From Clostridia bacterium (GTDB lineage: Bacteria; Bacillota; Clostridia; Oscillospirales; CAG-272), in NCBI GenBank assembly GCA_017465885.1, contig JAFTVG010000029.1, positions 1 through 64,000 of the forward strand: 64,000 nt of DNA. The letters run 5' to 3'. The notes under the pieces are model-generated. The model was not told where the DNA came from. It did no database searches and was given only the letters and a program-made list of their open reading frames with translations. Below are positions 58,630-64,000 of the stretch, piece after piece (position 1 is the stretch's first letter; the number at the start of each line of letters is the position of its first letter). A program made the position numbers and the translations under genes.

Positions 58630-60144
58630 CTATTTGCTCTTCTTTTTTCGCCCCTCTATGCGGTCGATCAGCTTCATAATCAGATCCTTTTCAAAGCCCT
58701 TGATGGGATGGACCTCATTGGTGTCGATCTTTTTGGGCTTGATCTTATAAAAGTCAAGGATGGGGATGAGGATGATCGCGGTAAGACCTGCGTTAAAGCC
58801 GCCGTTATACAGCACGAATCCGCCGTGCATTGCCGCCGTGGAGGTGCAGATGATGGCGCTGACAAGCCCTGCGATCACACCGTATTTAAAGCCGTAGCTT
58901 CCCGCAATGGGGCAAAGTCCCGTGGCAAAGGCAAGACCGTTGATGTATGCCTGGGTGGAAAGGGTCCAGGGAATATCCGCTCCCGTGATCAGACAGATGC
59001 CGCAAACCAAAGCGAAAAGCGCGGTATAGCCAAGGGCGATGGGCGCAACGTTTTTGGGATGCTGACCGTCTGCCGAGAAGGTCAGTGCGGCAAAGGTCAC
59101 GCCCACGGTGGGGCCCGTAAAGCCTACTCCCTGAGGCAAGAAGGGGAAGATGGTAGGAAGCCAGAAGACGATGTTCAGATAGGCGAGAATACAAAAGCCG
59201 TAAACGCCGAAATTGACCAGACACAGCGGCATTCCGAATTTGTCGGCGAAATCCAAGCCGTATCCTGCGCAGGAGGTCAGCTTTCGGTAATTGCGAAAGC
59301 TTCTGCCGTTGCGAAAGAACCCAAGGATCAAGGCGATGAGAAAGATGGAGGCGAAGAAGGCGTTAATGAACCAATAGTGGGCACTGTTAAAGGATTCGTA
59401 GCCCGAGCCGATATCGGGTCCGGTGCTGTGGGGGGCAATGCCCAAGGTCTTATAAAGGAAGCAGTAGACGAAGATGCCGAGAATTCCGATGGCAAGTCCC
59501 GCTTTATACATATTGTATCCGCGGTGCATCGCCGTTGTGCCGGGAAGGAGCGCGGGGACAAGAAAGCCCGCAAGAACACCGAACACGATGGAAAGAATAA
59601 TGCCCAGCACGCTGAAACTGCCGATCTTCAGGGCTTCTCCCGGGGGATAGTAAAAGAGAAAATCGCTGATGAAGGGTGCCAGCGCGGTGGAAAACATGGC
59701 AATGTGCAAATGATCCCGACGGGAATGATCCGTCAGCATACAATAAATCAGCACACCGATGAAGGGTGGCCACATATTGATGAAATTCAAACCGTAAAAG
59801 CAGTGGGCAATCACCAAAATGTATGCCGCAAAGGTGGTGCTGTTGGCGTGTGCGCGGCTTACCGTAATAATCAGCGTGCAGGCAATACCGCAAAGCCCTG
59901 CATTAAAAAGGGCGCTTGGCAGACACCCAAGGGCGAAGTAGTCGGTGACAAGCTTGGAGGGACCGGTGAAAATATCCCAAAGATTGCTCCAAAAAAGACT
60001 TCCGCTCACGCCTGTGATCACCTGGGCAATAGGGGTGGCAACGAAAAAAGAGAGGTTGAGGAGTACGATAAAGCATTTGAAGGCGATGCTGTTTTCCCGT
60101 AATCGCTTTTCAATCAAATGATTTGGAGTGCCGCTTTGACTCAT
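58630..60144 (-). CDS. DUF1576 family multi-pass membrane protein
   Basis: A 504-residue protein starting at ATG 60144 after GAAAGGATC. It has about 12 hydrophobic helices in two halves; the segments HANSTTFAAYILVIAHCFYG and STAAMHGGFVLYNGGFNAGL are characteristic of the DUF1576 family of Firmicutes. Transport is likely but the substrate is unknown. The C-terminal tail is basic (KLIDRIEGRKKKSK). It is monocistronic with its own promoter. Confidence 0.85.
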   Translation of the reverse strand: MSQSGTPNHLIEKRLRENSIAFKCFIVLLNLSFFVATPIAQVITGVSGSLFWSNLWDIFTGPSKLVTDYFALGCLPSALFNAGLCGIACTLIITVSRAHANSTTFAAYILVIAHCFYGLNFINMWPPFIGVLIYCMLTDHSRRDHLHIAMFSTALAPFISDFLFYYPPGEALKIGSFSVLGIILSIVFGVLAGFLVPALLPGTTAMHRGYNMYKAGLAIGILGIFVYCFLYKTLGIAPHSTGPDIGSGYESFNSAHYWFINAFFASIFLIALILGFFRNGRSFRNYRKLTSCAGYGLDFADKFGMPLCLVNFGVYGFCILAYLNIVFWLPTIFPFLPQGVGFTGPTVGVTFAALTFSADGQHPKNVAPIALGYTALFALVCGICLITGADIPWTLSTQAYINGLAFATGLCPIAGSYGFKYGVIAGLVSAIICTSTAAMHGGFVLYNGGFNAGLTAIILIPILDFYKIKPKKIDTNEVHPIKGFEKDLIMKLIDRIEGRKKKSK

Positions 60145-60175
60145 AATGAGATCCTTTCATTTGGTATTCGGGGGT

Positions 60176-60204
60176 ATTCTATCACATTTGACAGCAAATT
60201 GCAA
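60176..60204 (-). promoter_or_regulatory. Promoter of the DUF1576 gene
   Basis: On the minus strand TTGCAA, 17-nt spacer, TAGAAT. Confidence 0.75.
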
Positions 60205-60231
60205 TAAGTCAGAGAAAAAATGAAGGGAATC

Positions 60232-60260
60232 TTGACTTACAAAAGCCCGTTTGCTAAACT
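60232..60260 (+). promoter_or_regulatory. Promoter of a candidate small RNA
   Basis: TTGACT, 17-nt spacer, TAAACT on the plus strand, with no coding region downstream on that strand before a terminator. Confidence 0.6.
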
Positions 60261-60266
60261 GATCCG

Positions 60267-60402
60267 GAAAATACGGTATCGAGGTTGACGACCGGATGGA
60301 GATACGAAAAAATAACTGTGAGGCTTGAAGACGTCTTTTTCAAAGCCGAAGCTGAAGAAAAGATCGCCGCTTATACCTTTCGGTATGAACAGCGATCTTT
60401 TT
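60267..60402 (+). ncRNA. Candidate intergenic small RNA of about 135 nt
   Basis: The transcript would run from the promoter at 60232-60260 to the terminator at 60358-60402. It contains an ATCCGG...CCGGAT helix (about 60262-60297), a GGCTT-rich imperfect hairpin (about 60322-60347) and no good ORF. It does not match any riboswitch or housekeeping RNA I recognise. The flanking genes are on the opposite strand. Confidence 0.45.
60358..60402. terminator. Terminator of the candidate sRNA and of aroF
   Basis: AAAAGATCGC and GCGATCTTTTTT arms with an inner ATACC-TTTC-GGTAT stem. Runs of T on the plus strand and A on the left side allow use in both directions. Confidence 0.8.
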
Positions 60403-60409
60403 TGATTGG

Positions 60410-61432
60410 TTAAAGCTTGTCTGCGATCTCCAAAACCAGCTTTTCACTCTTCTCCCATCCAAGGCAGGGGTCGGTGATGGAGCAGCCGTAGCGGCCCTCT
60501 CCGATCTTCTGCGCGCCGTCCTCGATGTAGCTTTCGATCATCAGTCCCTTTACAAGGCTCTTGACGTTAGGATCGTAGCGTCTGGAGTGAAGTACTTCGT
60601 TGGCAATGCGGATCTGCTCAAGATATTTCTTGCCTGAGTTGGAGTGGTTGGTGTCCACGATCACGGCAGGATTTTCAAGCCCCCTCTGGCAGTAAAGCTC
60701 GTAAAGGGTGCGCAGATCTTCATAGTGGTAGTTGGGCATAGACTGTCCGTGCTTGTTCACGTATCCGCGCAGGATGGAGTGGGTCAGGGGATTGCCCTCA
60801 CTCTTGACCTCCCACCCTCTATAGAGGAACATATGCTGATGCTGACCTGCCATCACCGAGTTCATCATTACCGAAAGGTCACCCGAGGTGGGGTTTTTCA
60901 TACCGACAGGCACGGGGATACCGCTGGCAACCAATCTGTGCTGTTGGTTTTCAACAGAACGTGCGCCCACTGCAACGTAGGAGAGAATGTCGGACAGATA
61001 TCTGAAGTTTTCGGGATAGAGCATCTCGTCGGCAGGGAACAGTCCCGTTTCGGAAGCCACGCGGGTGTGCAGACGTCTGATGGCGATCAGTCCCTCCAGC
61101 ATATCGGTCTCGTGGGTGGGGTCGGGCTGGTGGACCATGCCCTTGTAGCCATCGCCGGTGGTGCGGGGCTTGTTTGTGTAAACACGGGGGATAATGAGGA
61201 TCTTGTCGCTGACCTTTTTCTGCAGGTCGGCAAGGCGCAGAGAGTAGTCCATTACAGACTCCTCGTTGTCGGCAGAGCAGGGACCGATGATCAGCAGGAA
61301 TTTATCCGATTCACCGCTAAAAACTGCGGCAACCTCTCGGTCATATTTTTGTTTTTTTGCGATGAGCTCCTCACTGAGCGGATATCTCTCTTTGATTTCC
61401 TGAGGGATGGGCAGTTTGCGAATGAAGTTCAT
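60410..61432 (-). CDS. aroF: 3-deoxy-7-phosphoheptulonate synthase (DAHP synthase, class I)
   Basis: A 340-residue enzyme condensing PEP and erythrose-4-phosphate, the first step of aromatic amino acid synthesis. Motifs: LLIIGPCSADN, PRVYTNKPRTTGDGYKG, VGARSVENQQHR, GMKNPTSGDLSVMM and VDTNHSNSGK, with metal and PEP ligands intact. GGAAAGGA precedes ATG 61432. Its start lies 21 nt after the stop of the lipoprotein gene at 61454, so they share a transcript. Length fits the AroFGH class. Confidence 0.95.
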   Translation of the reverse strand: MNFIRKLPIPQEIKERYPLSEELIAKKQKYDREVAAVFSGESDKFLLIIGPCSADNEESVMDYSLRLADLQKKVSDKILIIPRVYTNKPRTTGDGYKGMVHQPDPTHETDMLEGLIAIRRLHTRVASETGLFPADEMLYPENFRYLSDILSYVAVGARSVENQQHRLVASGIPVPVGMKNPTSGDLSVMMNSVMAGQHQHMFLYRGWEVKSEGNPLTHSILRGYVNKHGQSMPNYHYEDLRTLYELYCQRGLENPAVIVDTNHSNSGKKYLEQIRIANEVLHSRRYDPNVKSLVKGLMIESYIEDGAQKIGEGRYGCSITDPCLGWEKSEKLVLEIADKL

Positions 61433-61453
61433 GAGTTTCCTTTCCCGCCGATG

Positions 61454-62263
61454 TCAGTCGGCGTTTTTCTTTTTGTATATCAGATACACCCCGTATGAAA
61501 TGGCTGCGCCAAGGGGAGCTGCTGCAATAATGAGAATGACGTGTAAAGGGGACACCGAGGTGTCAAGAGGACGGGAGGAATGAAGCTCGCCCTCATTTGA
61601 GAAATTGTAGCGGACACCGTCAATATCGGCAGAGCCGGTGATCATACGGTTGTTTCTGAAGTAGCGCTTGGCACCTGAAAGAAAGTCAAAGCCCTCGGTT
61701 TGTAAAATACCTTCCTCGTTAAAGGTCCGTTGCTTGCCCTCTGTGGTGATGCTTTCACCCTTCACAAGCTTTCCTCTCAGGCAGAAGCGCACCGAAAGGT
61801 CAAGATATTCGTAGTAACAGCTTGCAGTACAGATCAGGCACTCATCCTTGATCTCGGAAGGGCAGTGCCCAACGGGCGAAAAGGGCAGATCCTCGGCTTC
61901 CTCAAAGCTTTCAACATCGGTCTTTGCAATTTTTGAAAGACCTTCCTCAAGCTCGGGCTCTGCGGCACAGTAGACCCCCTTTAAGCTTTCTTCGGAAAAA
62001 ATTCCTTCTTCGATTTCCTCAACGCCTGCGGCAACAAACAGATATTCCGCCTTTTGAAAATAGCTGACCGTGCAGATGCGATTGCTTTTTTTCAATACTC
62101 CCTGACCGCTGACGATCATCAGCGCCCGGTCTTCGAGATAAAGATATTCGATGCCGTCGCGGTTGCCTCTGTAGGGCTCGTCCCGCTGAGAAGAAAAGCA
62201 GGAGCAAAGAAGTCCTGTGAGAAGACTGCAAAGAACAAGAGATAAAACGATTCGTTTCTTCAA
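61454..62263 (-). CDS. Putative lipoprotein with C-terminal TM and cell-wall-binding-like repeat
   Basis: A 269-residue protein; TTG 62263 (LKKRIVLS...) is chosen because AAGGAG precedes it at proper spacing. The signal sequence contains a cysteine cluster LLCSCF suitable as a lipobox. The middle holds a BspA-like LRR half-turn (YLFVAAGVEEIEEGIFSEES) and six cysteines. Residues ~200-235 (KRYFRNNRMITGSADIDG, then VRYNFSNEGEL) resemble a choline/cell-wall-binding repeat. A transmembrane helix near 240-262 and KKKNAD end it. It precedes aroF in one operon and is divergent from the LRR lipoprotein at 62471. Function unknown. Confidence 0.75.
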   Translation of the reverse strand: MKKRIVLSLVLCSLLTGLLCSCFSSQRDEPYRGNRDGIEYLYLEDRALMIVSGQGVLKKSNRICTVSYFQKAEYLFVAAGVEEIEEGIFSEESLKGVYCAAEPELEEGLSKIAKTDVESFEEAEDLPFSPVGHCPSEIKDECLICTASCYYEYLDLSVRFCLRGKLVKGESITTEGKQRTFNEEGILQTEGFDFLSGAKRYFRNNRMITGSADIDGVRYNFSNEGELHSSRPLDTSVSPLHVILIIAAAPLGAAISYGVYLIYKKKNAD

Positions 62264-62316
62264 GGTGTACTCCTTTTTGGCACATCGGTGGGATGCGCCC
62301 TGTTTTGAACCCAAAT

Positions 62317-62345
62317 ATTATAGCACAGAAGCGGGTCAAATGCAA
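62317..62345 (-). promoter_or_regulatory. Promoter of the lipoprotein-aroF operon
   Basis: On the minus strand TTGCAT, 17-nt spacer, TATAAT. Confidence 0.75.
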
Positions 62346-62394
62346 ATGATTTTTTTGATTTCTTTATTTTTTTCTTTAAAATTGCGATTATGCC

Positions 62395-62423
62395 TTGCCA
62401 AAAGGGTGAATTAGTGGTAAAAT
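62395..62423 (+). promoter_or_regulatory. Promoter of the LRR lipoprotein gene
   Basis: TTGCCA, 17-nt spacer, TAAAAT, 47 nt before ATG 62471. Confidence 0.7.
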
Positions 62424-62470
62424 AACAAGAGCAAAAAAGGTGTGATAGGCACACGGAAGGATGATAGAAT

Positions 62471-63556
62471 ATGAAAAGAATTCGGCTTTTGTCACTGTTG
62501 CTGGCTTTGCTTTTGGCAGCCGCTCTCTTGCCCTCCTGCAAAAAGAGCATCAAGGAGCCGGAGGGGCACGACTTCACGCTTTGGACGGTAGAAAAAGAGC
62601 CCACGTACAAGAAAAAGGGTGTGCTCACAAGAAGCTGTAAGGACGAGGGTTGCACCTTCAGCCAGAGCGTGAAGGTGAAGTGTGCCAAGGGGCTAAGCTA
62701 TGAAGAGGATCTGGATGGTAAGATCTATATCACCGGTATCGGCTCTTTTGACGGAGAATTCTTATATATAGCAGACCAAACGCCCAAGGGACAGAAGGTC
62801 AGCGGCATTGCAGAGCAGGCGTTCATGGACGAACCGGGCATTCGTTACGCCTATATAGAGGATGGAGTGAACGTTCTTCACGACTATACCTTCACCGGAT
62901 GTGAAAACCTCCTTGAGGTAAGACTTCCCGAGGCTTGCGAGATAATGGGCGTGGGTCACTTCCTCTCCTGCAGAACATTGAAAAGGATCAATCTGCCGGA
63001 TAAAATGACCGAGATCCCTATGCAGTTTTTTGACGGCTGTGAGGAGCTTTCCCGGATAGATCTGCCCGAGAGCTTGGAGACCATCGGCTTTTCCGCCTTC
63101 AATCTTTGCCTTGGACTGACCGAGATCAGCCTGCCGCAGGGTTTAAAGCGTATAGAGAGAGATGCCTTCTCCGCCTGCCATAATCTGAAAGCGATCGTCT
63201 TTCCCGACGGACTGGAGTCGATCATGGATAGTGCCTTCGTCGGATGTCTGTCTTTATCCGAGGTCGTGTTGCCCGAGGGGCTGGTGGAGCTGAGAGAGCT
63301 TGCTTTTGCCCACTGCAGCGGTCTTAAAAAAGTGTATATCCCTTCCAGCGTGCAGGGTATTTACGTGAACACGGGCTTTTCTCCCTTTAACTATTGCAGC
63401 AAGGACCTGAAGCTGATCACAGACGCAGAGAGCCGTCCGCAGGGCTGGTCGGAGCATTTTAACGTATACTATGCGGGACAAAGCGAAACCGCAGATCCCG
63501 TGGACGGATATGAATATTTAGAGGTCCTTTACGGACAACCCATTCCAAAAAACTAA
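62471..63556 (+). CDS. BspA-type LRR lipoprotein
   Basis: A 361-residue protein. The signal peptide ends with lipobox LLPSC (Cys23), so it is anchored to the outer face of the membrane. A short domain with paired cysteines (SCKDEGCTFSQSVKVKC) comes next. About eight LRR_5 units follow (for example FDGCEELSRIDLPESLETIG and FSACHNLKAIVFPDGLESIM), ending in a GYEYLEVLYGQPIPKN tail. Ligand binding is expected; the ligand is unknown. It lies 9 nt upstream of the next gene, which is on the same strand. Confidence 0.9.
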   Translation: MKRIRLLSLLLALLLAAALLPSCKKSIKEPEGHDFTLWTVEKEPTYKKKGVLTRSCKDEGCTFSQSVKVKCAKGLSYEEDLDGKIYITGIGSFDGEFLYIADQTPKGQKVSGIAEQAFMDEPGIRYAYIEDGVNVLHDYTFTGCENLLEVRLPEACEIMGVGHFLSCRTLKRINLPDKMTEIPMQFFDGCEELSRIDLPESLETIGFSAFNLCLGLTEISLPQGLKRIERDAFSACHNLKAIVFPDGLESIMDSAFVGCLSLSEVVLPEGLVELRELAFAHCSGLKKVYIPSSVQGIYVNTGFSPFNYCSKDLKLITDAESRPQGWSEHFNVYYAGQSETADPVDGYEYLEVLYGQPIPKN

Positions 63557-63565
63557 GGAGAGACT

Positions 63566-64000
63566 ATGTACGAACAGCTGCTTTATCCCCAAAAGCATCC
63601 GGTAAGAACCGTCATTTTTGTGATCGGCATCCTGCTTTTGCCCTTTGCATTTTTTGATTTCTCCATTCAGCAGGGGCGCTTTGTTTTTGAGTGGTCCTTT
63701 GATTTTATCGAGTTGATTGGATCGATCGCCTTATCGATCACCTATTTCCTTCCGGCTCATCAAAAGTTCCATTATCAGAACATCCCCTATCTTGCCGTTC
63801 TCGTGCTTGAATTCATACAGTTTGGTACGGTATCGATCTTAGGCAACGAGATTCCCTTCGTTCCTTACGTTGCCTCTGCTTTTTTGATGCTCAGCGCGCT
63901 GGGGGCGGCGTTTGTCACCCATTTCGTAGCGGAAGGGAAGATGAGGAGCCGCACACCCATGGTGCTCTGGTCCTCGGCAATGATCGTCATTGCTCTTGTG
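63566..64000 (+). CDS. Multi-pass membrane protein, 3' partial
   Basis: ATG 63566 follows CTAAGGAG and the frame stays open to the window end (145 codons). Four hydrophobic segments are visible (VIFVIGILLLPFAFFDF, FIELIGSIALSITYFLP, IPYLAVLVLEFIQFGTVSIL and PYVASAFLMLSALGAAFVTH). A fifth may begin at WSSAMIVIALV. No family recognised. It is probably co-transcribed with the LRR lipoprotein. Confidence 0.7.
   Translation, partial: MYEQLLYPQKHPVRTVIFVIGILLLPFAFFDFSIQQGRFVFEWSFDFIELIGSIALSITYFLPAHQKFHYQNIPYLAVLVLEFIQFGTVSILGNEIPFVPYVASAFLMLSALGAAFVTHFVAEGKMRSRTPMVLWSSAMIVIALV

Noticed and set aside
58594..60102. 502-codon plus-strand frame opposite the DUF1576 gene.
   Set aside because: The minus strand encodes a clear multi-pass membrane protein with ribosome site and promoter; the plus-strand product is low-complexity and polar without domains.

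Overview
The window looks like a chromosome segment of an anaerobic, endospore-forming, fermentative member of the Clostridia (Oscillospirales or Christensenellales-like gut Firmicutes). This is inferred from gene content: dockerin-tailed secreted proteins, monomeric and sensory [FeFe]-hydrogenases, the spore-coat operon cotJA-cotJB-cotJC, a YtvI-type sporulation permease, a two-gene SufBC-like (SMS-type) Fe-S assembly system, a DUF1540 protein, BspA-type leucine-rich-repeat proteins, and sigma-A promoters that mostly match TTGACA-N17-TATAAT closely. No rRNA, CRISPR array or prophage was seen.

Layout. (1) 1-11.75 kb: three consecutive secreted proteins ending in almost identical dockerin modules. 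The middle one is an extraordinary protein of 1,463 residues with about 340 cysteines. (2) 11.9-19.1 kb: a YtvI-like permease, a diacylglycerol-kinase-type lipid kinase, and a hydrogenase operon with two mini 2Fe-2S proteins, a PAS-containing sensory hydrogenase, a SpoIIE-type phosphatase and a group B-like hydrogenase. (3) 19.1-22.2 kb: an AT-rich three-gene minus-strand island beside tRNA-Pro. (4) 22.6-26.2 kb: the cotJ operon, then AT-rich insertions (a P-loop kinase-like gene and an XRE regulator) bordered by a decayed copy of the cotJC 3' end. (5) 26.2-28.1 kb: SufC/SufB-like pair. (6) 28.1-37.1 kb: an AraC-family regulator divergent from a four-gene operon (ResB-like, CcsA, a diheme c-type lipoprotein with a beta-propeller, and a large hydrazine-synthase-alpha-like cytochrome). 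This is a cytochrome c maturation system together with its likely clients, unexpected in such an organism.

(7) 37.2-52.8 kb: mostly core genes: a Sel1-repeat membrane protein, trpB2, nagA, tig-clpP-clpX, a metallophosphoesterase, a DUF1540 protein, a lepB-rbgA-rnhB cluster, a lipoprotein, an LCP protein, and an anti-sigma/ECF sigma pair. (8) 53.2-58.5 kb: tRNA-Cys followed by an AT-rich accessory island. It holds small ORF cassettes with repeated flanks, a leaderless BspA-type LRR protein, an IS1182-type transposase remnant and hairpin arrays. (9) 58.6-64 kb: a DUF1576 membrane protein, a candidate small RNA, a lipoprotein-DAHP synthase operon, a BspA-type LRR lipoprotein and a truncated membrane protein.

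The strongest candidates for an undescribed system are the ResB/CcsA-cytochrome operon with its HzsA-like protein (28.9-37.1 kb), the giant cysteine-quartet dockerin protein (3.1-7.5 kb), and the three arrays of variable short hairpins separated by constant 7-9 nt boxes (41.2, 53.4 and 55.7 kb). All functional statements rest on reading sequence and remembered family motifs; no database search was run.
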